NCBI GenBank assembly: GCA_903970445.1
Contig: CAJCIP010000068.1
Coordinates: 1 to 58,368, forward strand
Source of the DNA: Verrucomicrobia bacterium Tous-C9LFEB
Lineage (GTDB): Bacteria; Acidobacteriota; Terriglobia; Terriglobales; Acidobacteriaceae
Direction: 5' to 3'
DNA length: 58,368 nucleotides
The translations under genes were made by a program, and so were the position numbers. The notes under the pieces are model-generated. The model was given only the letters and a program-made list of their open reading frames with translations. It ran no database searches and was not told the DNA's origin. Each line of letters begins with the position of its first letter. Positions within the stretch are counted from its first letter, which is position 1. Of this stretch, positions 22,740 to 34,379 are shown piece by piece.

Positions 22740-24686
22740 TTACAGTTGCGGATGGCGCAGGTGAAAACCGGTTCTCTGCTGATACGCATGAGCCAGAGCG
22801 CAAGCCTTCGCGTCTCCGTAGAGCGGTGCAAGAAACGTGATCGAAACCGGCGTGCCTGGGCCACCCACGTTGTTCTGCGCTCCATCCTCGGTACTCGGCG
22901 CAGGGGGCGCGTCCTTGCCGCGAATGCCGTTGGGCACAATCACCGCCGGCTGGCCGCAGAGGTTTGTTGCGGTGAGCTGCGTTCCGCCCGAGGGCGTGAC
23001 AATCACATCGAAATCCGCGAAGAGCTGGTGCATCGCCTGCATGGCAAGCGTGCGAACGCGCGACGCGTTGATGTAATCCACGGCTGGGTAAAGCCGTGCC
23101 ACGCGAAACTGATTCGGCCAATCGAAGGGCTGCTGGCCATTCAGCAGCGCATCGCGGCCGGACCGCGTGAGTTCATCAAAGGCAGCGGCGGCTTCGGCTT
23201 CCAGCATGGGTACGATCGAACCAAACGGCAGTTTGGGCAATTCGACAGGCCGCAGCGTTACACCCATCCCGCGAAGGACATCGAGCGTCCGCGCTGTGTA
23301 GGGGAAGTCATACAGCGCACGCTCGTAGCTCGCCTTCCTTCCTGAAACGCGCAGCGTATAGGCTTGCAACTCCTTGCCTGAAAGCGTCTGGCTCGGGGGC
23401 TTGATCTCCTGGAGTGTTGGCCTGTCGAACGCAGATTTTATGTAGCCGACGCGGAGCTCCCTGATGTCTGCGGTGAAGTCCGGGTTGAAAGCCGCATTAC
23501 GCACGCTCAGGTCACTCTCGTCAGGACCATACATGGCCTGCAACACAAGAGCGCAGTCCTCTACAGAACGCGTGATGGCGCCGATCTTATCCATTGACCA
23601 GGACAGCGCCATGGCTCCTGTGCGCGGAACCAGCCCGAAACTGGGGCGCAAGCCGGTGACTCCACAGCGCGTCGACGGCGAAGAAATTGATCCTAGCGTT
23701 TCCGTCCCGATAGCAAAGCCGACGCAGCCCGCCGACACGGAGCTCGCACTTCCCGCAGAGCTGCCGCTCGAGCCCTGCTTCGGGTTCCAGGGATTCCGTG
23801 TGCGTCCGCCGAACCAGAGGTCTCCCTGCGCGAGCGCACCCATACTGAGCTTGGCGATCAGCACCGCGCCGGCTGCGTCCAACCGCTTTACGGCTTCGGC
23901 GTCGTAGTCAAACTGCTGTTTCTCAAAGCCGCCCGCGCCCCAGGTCGTTGGATAACGTGCTACGGCAAGCAGGTCCTTTGCGCCCCATGGAATGCCGTGC
24001 AGCGGTCCGCGGTAGTGTCCATTTGCAAGTTCTGCATCCATCGCAGCGGCTTGTTTGAGGGCTCTTCCCTCCGTGAGCGTGATGACGAAATGCAGCGACG
24101 GATCAAGGCGCTTCAAGCGTCCTAGATACATCTTCGTCAGAGCAACGGAAGTGACGTAGCGTTCTCGGATAAGTGCGCCAAGCTCGCGTACGGTGCAGAA
24201 GGCCAGGGTCTCGAGCGGTGGCCGACCGAGCATGGCTTCGCCGTCATCACTGGCAAGCCCAGCCTTTTTGAAGATCGCTTTTGCACTCGGCAACAGGCTG
24301 AGTTTTGCCGGCTGCCGCACTGTGTCGAGCTTCATGCCTGACGGCACCGGGTCTTGTACGAGTGATGGCGCAACAGCATTTGGGAGTGACACCTTGCGGA
24401 TCTCCGCGATATCTTCGCGTTGCGAGGTAAGCTCTTCGAGCATCATCATGCGCTGCTCTGCCGTAAACTTCACGCCGGCTATCGCTGCTGCTTGCTCGAT
24501 CATCTCCGGAGTGATGGCGACGAAGTCAGGCGGTCGATCCTGCGTGGATACGTTCTGTGCGTCGGCGCGTGCGGCGAGTCCAAGCAGCGCGCCTGGAAAC
24601 AGGGTGCTGCCGAGGCCGGCAACGCTCGTGACCGTGAGGAAGCGGCGGCGGCTGGTACGAACACTCTGTTCAGCAGGAAGGGTCAT
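22740..24686 (-). CDS. Tat-exported amidase (amidase signature family)
   Basis: A 648-residue amidase, longer than the usual 450-500. The N-terminus has a twin-arginine signal (SRRRFL, then a hydrophobic stretch ending ARADAQ), followed by about 120 residues of helical extension common in exported members. The Ser-cisSer-Lys triad is visible: Lys in GIPWGAKDLLA, cis-Ser in GSSGSSAGSAS and the nucleophile Ser in GTETLGSISSPS. These enzymes hydrolyse amides; it is not the GatA subunit given its export. It precedes the metal cluster on the same strand with 65 nt before the small Cys gene, but functional linkage is not evident. Confidence 0.9.
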   Translation of the reverse strand: MTLPAEQSVRTSRRRFLTVTSVAGLGSTLFPGALLGLAARADAQNVSTQDRPPDFVAITPEMIEQAAAIAGVKFTAEQRMMMLEELTSQREDIAEIRKVSLPNAVAPSLVQDPVPSGMKLDTVRQPAKLSLLPSAKAIFKKAGLASDDGEAMLGRPPLETLAFCTVRELGALIRERYVTSVALTKMYLGRLKRLDPSLHFVITLTEGRALKQAAAMDAELANGHYRGPLHGIPWGAKDLLAVARYPTTWGAGGFEKQQFDYDAEAVKRLDAAGAVLIAKLSMGALAQGDLWFGGRTRNPWNPKQGSSGSSAGSASSVSAGCVGFAIGTETLGSISSPSTRCGVTGLRPSFGLVPRTGAMALSWSMDKIGAITRSVEDCALVLQAMYGPDESDLSVRNAAFNPDFTADIRELRVGYIKSAFDRPTLQEIKPPSQTLSGKELQAYTLRVSGRKASYERALYDFPYTARTLDVLRGMGVTLRPVELPKLPFGSIVPMLEAEAAAAFDELTRSGRDALLNGQQPFDWPNQFRVARLYPAVDYINASRVRTLAMQAMHQLFADFDVIVTPSGGTQLTATNLCGQPAVIVPNGIRGKDAPPAPSTEDGAQNNVGGPGTPVSITFLAPLYGDAKACALAHAYQQRTGFHLRHPQL

Positions 24687-24840
24687 GCCGGATTATTGCA
24701 GGGATTCCATAGAAAAATGTCGGAGCGTGTCACCTGTTTGCTACGGCTTCCCGTCACAGAAATCGAGCGGGTGAGTGAGCTGCTGGGCGGCGTCTCCTGA
24801 GGACTGCAGGTGCATGCTCGCCACCCCTCGCAACTAGAAC

Positions 24841-24875
24841 GCAGAAAGAGAAAGGCTCGCGAACCTTTTCTCTGC
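24841..24875 (-). terminator. Hairpin after gyrB
   Basis: Read on the minus strand, GCAGAGAAAAGG, an 8-nt loop and CCTTTCTCT form a stem with one bulge, followed by TTCTGC. It lies 24-58 nt past the gyrB stop. Confidence 0.5.
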
Positions 24876-24898
24876 TGCTGCCGTAGCGTGGCGTGAGT

Positions 24899-27837
<2,939 letters not shown>

Positions 27838-29097
27838 GTGAAGAAGGACTGGACCAGCACGGTGGCCACCCCGACGCGGGCAATGCCCACGGACGCCCGT
27901 GTGCCCGCGGAGTTCCATATCGGTGGTGTGCGCATCGCCCCAGCCACCGTGCTCGCGCCGATGGCCGGTGTTACGGACACGGTCTTTCGCCGCTTCATCA
28001 AGAACGCGTCCATGTACTCGCCCGGGGCGTCAAGCAGCGACATCGACATCGAAACCTCGAACGAGGTTTCCGGCTGCGGCCTAATCATGACCGAGTTCAC
28101 CTCCGCCGACGGCCTGAGCCGCATGCGCGCGGTCAAGCGCAAGCGCTACCTCACCTACTACGAAGACGAGCACCCAATCTCAGCACAGCTCTTTGGCTCG
28201 AACGCAGAAACGCTGGCCGACAGCGCCCGCATCTGCCAGGACGAGGGCTTCGATATCGTCGACCTTAATCTAGGCTGCCCAGCCAAGCGCGTCGTCGCGT
28301 GCAACGGAGGCTCCGGCCTGCTGCGGGATCTTCCGCTCATTCGCACCATCTTTGAGCGCGTCCGCGCCGTGGTCACCATCCCGTTCACGGTGAAGTTTCG
28401 TATGGGCTGGAACGATTCCAGCATCGTCTGTGTCGAACTTGCGCGCATGGCCGAGGATTGCGGCCTCGATGCCGTCGCGTTGCACGCCCGAACGCGTGAG
28501 CAGGGCTACTCCGGCGATGCTCGCTGGGATTGGATTGCTGCGGTGAAGGATGCGGTCACAGTGCCCGTCATCGGCAACGGTGACATCCGCACGCCCGAAG
28601 ACGCTGCCGCCATGGTCGAAGCGACACGCTGTGACGCCGTGATGATCGGCCGGGCCGCGCCTGCGAACCCGTGGATCTTCCGCCAGATCGCGCAATACAC
28701 CGCGAGCAAGCAAGCGACAGGCATGGGCACCTACGACAAGCCAACAAACCTGGACCGCTACCGCATGATTCGCGATTACTTCGACCGCTTGTTGCAAGAG
28801 CTCGAAGAACACCCCGCGTTTCACGGCATAGCCGAAAGCGAAATTGAAAAGAAGCAACGGCGCGATCACGAAAGCGCGCAGCGTGAAGCCATTGGCAAGA
28901 TGAAGCAATTCGCAAGCTGGTTCACCCACGGCGTTCCGGGTGGCGCTGCGCTGCGCCGCCAGATCTTCGAAGCAAAACGCGGCGCTGAGGTGATCGATCG
29001 CGTGGAAGAATTCTTTGCGCGCCCGACGGAAGAAACACCTGCGTTCGCACCTCAGCATGACGCTGATCTCGAGGCCGCTCCTGCCTCCTGGGGCTGA
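27838..29097 (+). CDS. dus: tRNA-dihydrouridine synthase
   Basis: A flavin-dependent enzyme reducing uridines in tRNA D-loops. Landmarks: VLAPMAGVTDTVFRRF, SAQLFGSNAETLADSAR, DLNLGCPAKRVV with the catalytic Cys, FTVKFRMGW, ALHARTREQGYSG and GNGDIRTPEDA. At 419 residues it is longer than the usual 320-350; the extra residues are at the charged C-terminus. The start is uncertain: GTG at 27838 lacks a well-spaced ribosome site, and ATG 27883 is an alternative that keeps the whole domain. DusB is the nearest subtype by feel, not proven. Confidence 0.9.
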   Translation: MKKDWTSTVATPTRAMPTDARVPAEFHIGGVRIAPATVLAPMAGVTDTVFRRFIKNASMYSPGASSSDIDIETSNEVSGCGLIMTEFTSADGLSRMRAVKRKRYLTYYEDEHPISAQLFGSNAETLADSARICQDEGFDIVDLNLGCPAKRVVACNGGSGLLRDLPLIRTIFERVRAVVTIPFTVKFRMGWNDSSIVCVELARMAEDCGLDAVALHARTREQGYSGDARWDWIAAVKDAVTVPVIGNGDIRTPEDAAAMVEATRCDAVMIGRAAPANPWIFRQIAQYTASKQATGMGTYDKPTNLDRYRMIRDYFDRLLQELEEHPAFHGIAESEIEKKQRRDHESAQREAIGKMKQFASWFTHGVPGGAALRRQIFEAKRGAEVIDRVEEFFARPTEETPAFAPQHDADLEAAPASWG

Positions 29098-29129
29098 TAT
29101 TCAGCACGCATCCTCACGTAGGATGGGCT

Positions 29130-30449
29130 GTGTTGCCGTCTCGTTCAAGAACCGCACCCGATGAAGACCATGCAGCCAATGCGCTTCTACGCCGCATTGG
29201 CTGGCGCACTCTGCCGTTGCTTCTCCTGCTCTATCTCATTGCCTATCTTGACCGCGTGAACATCGGCTTCGCCGCCATCAGCATGCAACGCGACTTGCAC
29301 TTCAGCGATTCGCTCTACGGCACGGGCGCGGGCATGTTCTTCCTCGGCTACTTCATTGCGCAGGTGCCGAGCAATCTTCTGCTTGCTCGATTCGGCGCAC
29401 GACGCACCATCGCTGTGCTCATGATCATTTGGAGCCTTGTTTCTGCAAGCGTGGCGTTCGTGCATACGCCTCTTGCCTTTCTGTCGCTACGCTTCCTGCT
29501 CGGTATCGCGGAGGCTGGCTTCTATCCCGGCGTAATCCTCTATCTCACGCTCTGGCTGCCGCGACGCGTCCGCACCAGCTACACAGGATGGTTCATCTTC
29601 GCCATCCCGCTGGCGAGCATCTTCGGCGGCCCGCTATCCACGTGGATTCTGCAGCACGGAGCTGTTGGCCGTTTTAACGATTGGCAAATGCTTCTGCTCA
29701 CGCAGGCTGCTCCCGCGCTGCTGATGGGAACCTGTCTGCCACTCTTCATGGCTGATACTCCACAGGAAGCAAGCTGGCTTACGAACGAAGACCGCGCTTC
29801 ACTCGCACGCATGCGTGAGGTTGACGAGCCGCAATCGGCTAGCTCCGAGGAAATCGTTCACTCGCGTTTCCGCTTCGGCGCACTGAGCCATCTGCTGACA
29901 TTCGCGCTCATCTATTTCAGCATCCAGTTTGGCCTCTATGCATTGAACTTCTTCCTGCCGAAGATCCTTCAGGCGCTGCACGTTGCGTCGCAGCGGGTTG
30001 GCTGGAATGTTGCCATCGTGTACGCCATCGCTGCTGTTGCAATGATCGTGTGGGGGCGCATCGCAGATCTTTCTCCCAACAGCAAGTGGACACTCGGCGT
30101 TCCTCTTTTCGCCGGAGCCTTAGGTTATGCTGCTACCACGATTCCAGCGGCGCACATCGGATACATTCTTCTGGCCTTCGGCATCGGTGCGGCAGGTGGA
30201 CTCGCGGCAACTCCAGCCTTTTGGTCGCAGGCCACTCTCGGCCAAAAACCCAGCGAAGTGGCCGCAATGATCGCGCTCATCAACGCTCTCGGTAATCTCG
30301 GCGGCTTTGCCGGCCCGTCGGTCCTTGGCCGATTGCAGCAAATCACGGGAAGCCACGTCGCAGGAATGCTCGTAGCGAGTGCAGGCTTGCTGCTCGGAGC
30401 GCTTTTGCTGTACGCGAGCCGGCCAAGCTACCGAACCGCAAACGAATAA
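29130..30449 (+). CDS. MFS transporter, anion:cation symporter (ACS) type
   Basis: A 439-residue transporter with twelve predicted helices. ACS-family landmarks are LLYLIAYLDRVNIGFA near residue 30, GYFIAQVPSNLLLARFGAR and FLLGIAEAGFYPGVILYLTL (landmark AEAGFYPGV). Members take up organic acids such as tartrate, phthalate, hexuronates or hydroxyaromatics; the substrate is not predictable here. The start is a GTG at 29130 with AGGA (29120-29123) upstream. It follows the dus gene by 32 nt, so cotranscription is possible. A 32-nt palindrome follows the stop. Confidence 0.87.
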   Translation: MLPSRSRTAPDEDHAANALLRRIGWRTLPLLLLLYLIAYLDRVNIGFAAISMQRDLHFSDSLYGTGAGMFFLGYFIAQVPSNLLLARFGARRTIAVLMIIWSLVSASVAFVHTPLAFLSLRFLLGIAEAGFYPGVILYLTLWLPRRVRTSYTGWFIFAIPLASIFGGPLSTWILQHGAVGRFNDWQMLLLTQAAPALLMGTCLPLFMADTPQEASWLTNEDRASLARMREVDEPQSASSEEIVHSRFRFGALSHLLTFALIYFSIQFGLYALNFFLPKILQALHVASQRVGWNVAIVYAIAAVAMIVWGRIADLSPNSKWTLGVPLFAGALGYAATTIPAAHIGYILLAFGIGAAGGLAATPAFWSQATLGQKPSEVAAMIALINALGNLGGFAGPSVLGRLQQITGSHVAGMLVASAGLLLGALLLYASRPSYRTANE

Positions 30450-30451
30450 AC

Positions 30452-30483
30452 AGAACAGCCGCCTTTCGAAAGGCGGCTGTTCT
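30452..30483. terminator. Bidirectional terminator palindrome
   Basis: A perfect 32-nt palindrome with arms AGAACAGCCGCCTTTC and its reverse complement. The centre reads TTTCGAAA, which can form a stable TTCG-type loop. It lies 2 nt past the MFS stop and 19 nt past the aldo/keto reductase stop, serving both convergent genes. Confidence 0.8.
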
Positions 30484-30502
30484 ATGTAATGCGTCGCAGT
30501 GC

Positions 30503-31354
30503 TTACTTTGCAGCGTCTTCGATGTCCTTCCACTCGCTCTCACTCAGCGTCACGTCGGCCGACTTGACGTTTTCTTCAAGATGTTCGACCGACGATGTTC
30601 CTGGAATCGGCAACATTACCGGGGAACGATGCAGCAACCAAGCCAGCGAAAGCTGCGACACCGTTGCTCCATGCTGTTTCGCTACGGTGTCGAGCTTGCC
30701 GCCTGGCTGTGCGAGCTTGCCCGCAGCCACAGGGAACCACGGAATAAATCCGATATTGTTCTGCTCACAGTACTCCAGAACCTTTTCGCTCTTGCGATTG
30801 CCGATGTTGTATTCGTTTTGTACGCTGACGATCTCCACAACCTTGCGCGCCTGTTCGATCTCTTCGACAGAAACCTCGCTCAACCCGATGAACCGAAGTT
30901 TGCCAGCCTTCTGCAGCTTCTTTGCCGCACCCAGGGTGTCTTCCACGGGCACCTTCGGATCAATGCGATGCAATTGCCACAACGGCAGCGTTTCCAAATT
31001 GAGGAATCGCAGGCTCATCTCCACTTGCTGCGTGATGTACTCCGGCCGCCCAACCGGCAGCCACTTGTTCGGGCCCTGGCGCGTCAATCCTGCTTTCGTC
31101 GCGATCACAGTGCCTTTGTCATAGGGCGCGAGTGCCTCACCGATCAACGGCTCGCTGACCGCAGGGCCGTAGGCATCGGCGGTATCGATGAAATTCACAC
31201 CCAGCTCCACAGCACGCTGCAGCACTTTCTTTGCATTGTCGCGGTCTTTCGGCCAGCCCCAAACGCCTTCACCCGTGATGCGCATCGCGCCGTAACCCAG
31301 GCGATTGATCTCGAGTTCGCCACCTAACTTGAATGTCTTTGAAACTTCTGCCAT
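30503..31354 (-). CDS. Aldo/keto reductase
   Basis: A 283-residue NADPH-dependent reductase of the AKR (TIM barrel) fold. Catalytic-tetrad context is visible: GVNFIDTADAYGP with Asp and Tyr, the lysine in VIATKAGLTRQGP and the His of WQLHRIDP. C-terminal cofactor-binding IPGTSSVEHLEENV is intact. The ATG at 31354 has AGGAG about 7 nt upstream; an earlier ATG at 31375 adds seven residues without support. Likely a general detoxifying or carbonyl-reducing enzyme; substrate not predictable. Confidence 0.9.
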   Translation of the reverse strand: MAEVSKTFKLGGELEINRLGYGAMRITGEGVWGWPKDRDNAKKVLQRAVELGVNFIDTADAYGPAVSEPLIGEALAPYDKGTVIATKAGLTRQGPNKWLPVGRPEYITQQVEMSLRFLNLETLPLWQLHRIDPKVPVEDTLGAAKKLQKAGKLRFIGLSEVSVEEIEQARKVVEIVSVQNEYNIGNRKSEKVLEYCEQNNIGFIPWFPVAAGKLAQPGGKLDTVAKQHGATVSQLSLAWLLHRSPVMLPIPGTSSVEHLEENVKSADVTLSESEWKDIEDAAK

Positions 31355-31425
31355 TGCGTATCTCCTGCGCAGCACGCGCTAGCCCATTCGATGCTCGGCA
31401 AACCTCGCGGATGCGCCGTGGCCCT

Positions 31426-33306
31426 TCAACGCGCGTTTGCCTCGGGTGATTGCGCACCACCGCTCTTGCGCCAAACCACACGAATTCCCTGCCTCCAACC
31501 CTCATCGAGAGCCAGCAAGTTCCACTCCACTCGCGGCGAAAGATAGCGCAGGATGGTCTCCGTTGCGGGATGAATATGCAGGGCTGGCGCAACCAGGTTG
31601 AGTCTCGGCGGAAGTTCGGAAAGCTCGACATCGTTGAAATATCCATGGCGCTGAAACTCGCCAAGGCCGGTCGCCGGATCCGCATTCTGCAAATGATGGT
31701 GCCGCACGCGGATCCAATAGTCGAGGCCCTGCAAGGCAAGCTGCAAATCGTCATCTGCTTTCAGTTCAATGACCGCCAGCCGTCCGTCAGCAGTGACGCC
31801 AAGCAGATCGAGCATGCCGCGATCACTTGCCCCCGCGATCGCCGGCACCTGTGTGTACACGTGGCGCGGGTCTAGTCTCGGTATGACATGCGACATCTCT
31901 TCGAAGCGAGGAGACTTGCTCTCTCCTTCTTCCGTGCGATTGCCAAAAGCATCATCGTCAGCGGGAACCGAAAGCTTGGCATTCGCTCTTGCGTCCGCTG
32001 CAATGCCGCGGGTCAATGGTGCAAGGTCCTGCCGCAGTACAGATTCCAACCATCGCTCTGGAGCCGCGCGATACAACGGGTCCTGCTGCGGATTGCGATC
32101 TCTCTCATCCTTCCGCTCATCATCGCCGCGTAGCCGTGAGTGTGCGGCGTGCTGGGTCACGGGTCCAATCCGTCGCGAAGGCGATACTTCACGCCTTGTA
32201 TAGTCCGCCTGCTGCCCACACGGGCGGCGCCGCCGAAATAGGTCTGCAACAAACTCCGCAAGCTGAGCCTGGTTCGCTGCGGTGAGTACCGTCTCGTTCT
32301 CTCCCGCTCCCACAGCAATCACAACGGAGGACGCAAAGCTGCGGTCCGAAAGCGTCACGTGAGCTCGTGCAAATGCAAAGCCGTGCAGAAGAAACGCCAG
32401 TTCCGTCGAGCTCCGCAAACGTTGCTCAACCCTCGACTCTTCCCCTTGCGGAACGAGCCGCAACACCTGCTGAACAGCGTCCGCAAAGCGCTCTTTCGCA
32501 GCCTTCTCATCCGGCCGATGCACGAGCCGCGTCCGGAGATTGCCCGTGTCATCCGCATCGAGCTCGATCACTTCTTCTGCGTGTTCATCCAGTTCGTATA
32601 GCTCCCACTTGGCCGCAGCCGTATTCATCCACGCCATGCGCGACTGCGTAAGCATCCCCGCGCGTCTCGGCACGATGACCTTCAGCCCTTGGTACAAGCG
32701 CCGCCCACCGGCGTTCTCTCTGCAGTGGTGCAGCCAAAGAACGCCCAGCGTCAAAATTCCATCTATCATTGCCGGGCTCTCATGCTGGTTTACACCGATC
32801 ACCGCCCATGCCAGATTCCCGCGAACCATTGAGCCGCGCGCATACGCGGGACCAAAGCTGCGCTCAAGGTCCATCGCTGTGCGAAATCCCTGCGGCTTCC
32901 AGTCTGCGAAGTGCCGCATAAGCACACGCTGGAGCAGCCGTAAGTAGCGTTGCCGTGTCGTGTCTCGGGCTGTTGGCGTGCGCGCCGTAGGCGATCGCAC
33001 AAGTTCCAGCAGCTTCGTCTGCGCGTGGCCGAAACGTAATGTGTCCAGCCGGAGTGAGTCGCCGCGCCTTGTTGCGGAGACCACCCGCCGCACCATGTTG
33101 CCATCGCTTCCCCAAAGGTGCAGCGTGCAGCGTCCGTGCTCGCCGCTCAATGAATACTCCGAATCACTCAGATCAAAGACAATCTTGCCGTCTTCCAGCA
33201 CAGCAGCTTCGCTGTGATCGCGAGCAAACTCGCGAATCAAGTCCGCAATCTGCTCGGGCGATTGCTCATTGTTCTTACGGCTTGCGGATGGCGCTCTTTG
33301 CGGCAT
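31426..33306 (-). CDS. Large unknown protein with C-terminal RecB-like PD-(D/E)XK nuclease motifs
   Basis: A 626-residue Arg-rich cytosolic protein that I do not recognise as a named family. Near the C-terminus the pattern Asp500 (MLDLLG), Glu514-x-Lys516 (LAVIELK) and Gln526-x3-Tyr530 (QGLDY) matches motifs II, III and QxxxY of RecB-type nucleases. Residues 1-400 look like a helical and beta mixed domain with no clear motif (KVIVPRRAGML, WELYELDEHAEEVIEL as landmarks). No helicase, methylase or toxin partner is adjacent. The ATG at 33306 is chosen as the first plausible start after a low-similarity extension to 33438. Confidence 0.6.
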   Translation of the reverse strand: MPQRAPSASRKNNEQSPEQIADLIREFARDHSEAAVLEDGKIVFDLSDSEYSLSGEHGRCTLHLWGSDGNMVRRVVSATRRGDSLRLDTLRFGHAQTKLLELVRSPTARTPTARDTTRQRYLRLLQRVLMRHFADWKPQGFRTAMDLERSFGPAYARGSMVRGNLAWAVIGVNQHESPAMIDGILTLGVLWLHHCRENAGGRRLYQGLKVIVPRRAGMLTQSRMAWMNTAAAKWELYELDEHAEEVIELDADDTGNLRTRLVHRPDEKAAKERFADAVQQVLRLVPQGEESRVEQRLRSSTELAFLLHGFAFARAHVTLSDRSFASSVVIAVGAGENETVLTAANQAQLAEFVADLFRRRRPCGQQADYTRREVSPSRRIGPVTQHAAHSRLRGDDERKDERDRNPQQDPLYRAAPERWLESVLRQDLAPLTRGIAADARANAKLSVPADDDAFGNRTEEGESKSPRFEEMSHVIPRLDPRHVYTQVPAIAGASDRGMLDLLGVTADGRLAVIELKADDDLQLALQGLDYWIRVRHHHLQNADPATGLGEFQRHGYFNDVELSELPPRLNLVAPALHIHPATETILRYLSPRVEWNLLALDEGWRQGIRVVWRKSGGAQSPEANAR

Positions 33307-33326
33307 GCACCGCAGGGTAGCATCCG

Positions 33327-33746
33327 TTATTGCAGAGGGAGAATAAAGTGAAAGCTGGAAACGCGCATGCCCTCGCGAAAATAGAACGCGTGCGCGTCGT
33401 GGCGCCAGGTGCCGGAATCGAGTGAGAACATTGCGCACCCGCGTTCTCTCGCATGTGCAATCAGAGCATCGAGCATCGCTTTGCCGTAGCCGCGGGACCG
33501 AGCGCGTTCTGAAGTGACGAGATCATCGACATACAACGTCAGCCCTGTTGCAAGTAGGTGCTGTACACGGAAGCCCGCGACCGTAACAACCTGACCCTCA
33601 GCTTCGAGGTAAGCAAGCTGAAATCCCTCGCTCTGTTGCTGCTCAATCAGCCCGACAAACTCTTCCGCGCTTTTCAGCTTCGGCCTCAATTCGCGCATCA
33701 CGTCAAAACACCGCGCGACTTCCTCAGCGCTCGACGCTATTCTCAT
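33327..33746 (-). CDS. GNAT family N-acetyltransferase
   Basis: A 139-residue acetyl-CoA-dependent acetyltransferase. The acetyl-CoA loop is SRGYGKAMLDAL after the strand LYVDDLVTSERAR; the late beta strand MFSLDSGTWRHDAHAFY is typical of this subgroup. ATG 33746 lies 12 nt after the stop of the YfiT-like gene and gives the expected N-terminus MRIASSAEEVARCF; a longer frame to 33818 would overlap that gene. Substrate unknown. Confidence 0.85.
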   Translation of the reverse strand: MRIASSAEEVARCFDVMRELRPKLKSAEEFVGLIEQQQSEGFQLAYLEAEGQVVTVAGFRVQHLLATGLTLYVDDLVTSERARSRGYGKAMLDALIAHARERGCAMFSLDSGTWRHDAHAFYFREGMRVSSFHFILPLQ

Positions 33747-33757
33747 CGCTTGCAGGT

Positions 33758-34288
33758 CTACCAACCCTGTTGCACTCGAAGATGATTGATGTGCGCCACG
33801 TGATGGCGTGAGTGCCACGAGTAATGGAGCGTTACGAAATCCAGAGACTGCCGTCCGCGTTCAGCATGGATAAAACCACGCTTCCACTGCGGCTCTTCCA
33901 ACGCCTGCAGCAGCATCACCCAGCGCGCGTGAACGCTCTCGATTAACTCCAGCGACCACTCTGCGGGCGCAGCAACGTCCGGCAGCATGGCGAAATCTTT
34001 TTCGCTATAACCGGGTACGGTTGGCCAGTCCTCGGTCAGAGCTTTCTTCACGCGAAACAAGGCCGTCGAATGGGAGTCGGCAACATGATGCACGACCTGA
34101 CGCACGGTCCACCCGCCCTCGCGATACGGCGTATTCATCTGCTCCTGCGTCAGCTTTCGCACGGATTCTCGCAACAATTCCGGCATTTCTGCCAACGAGA
34201 GGATGGCGCTATTCCGCTGCGCTGGTGAAATCACATCAGGCGGTTGAAACCTTCCAATCGGGTACTGCGGGTCGGCAGCTACTGGCAT
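33758..34288 (-). CDS. DinB/YfiT family putative metal-dependent hydrolase (bacillithiol-transferase-like)
   Basis: A 176-residue four-helix bundle protein. The YfiT pattern is clear: YPIGRFQPP at the N-terminus, GGWTVRQVVHHVADSH with metal-binding His, and HYSWHSRHHVAHI with the remaining ligands. GAGGAAAAC lies directly before the ATG at 34288. Family members are S-transferases using bacillithiol in Firmicutes; whether the host makes bacillithiol is not visible. It is followed by the GNAT gene at 11 nt, so the two form an operon. Confidence 0.88.
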   Translation of the reverse strand: MPVAADPQYPIGRFQPPDVISPAQRNSAILSLAEMPELLRESVRKLTQEQMNTPYREGGWTVRQVVHHVADSHSTALFRVKKALTEDWPTVPGYSEKDFAMLPDVAAPAEWSLELIESVHARWVMLLQALEEPQWKRGFIHAERGRQSLDFVTLHYSWHSRHHVAHINHLRVQQGW

Positions 34289-34379
34289 TGTTTTCCTCGA
34301 TTCCCAATGTAACGCTTTCTGCCAAGATCGTTGTAGTTGCGCCCAAAGCACAGATGTAAGCTTGCCCTTGAGGGGAAGC

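Noticed and set aside
22675..23121. Long minus-strand frame leading into the small Cys-rich peptide
   Set aside because: It lies inside the amidase gene in another frame and only the last 26-48 codons, past the amidase stop, are supported.
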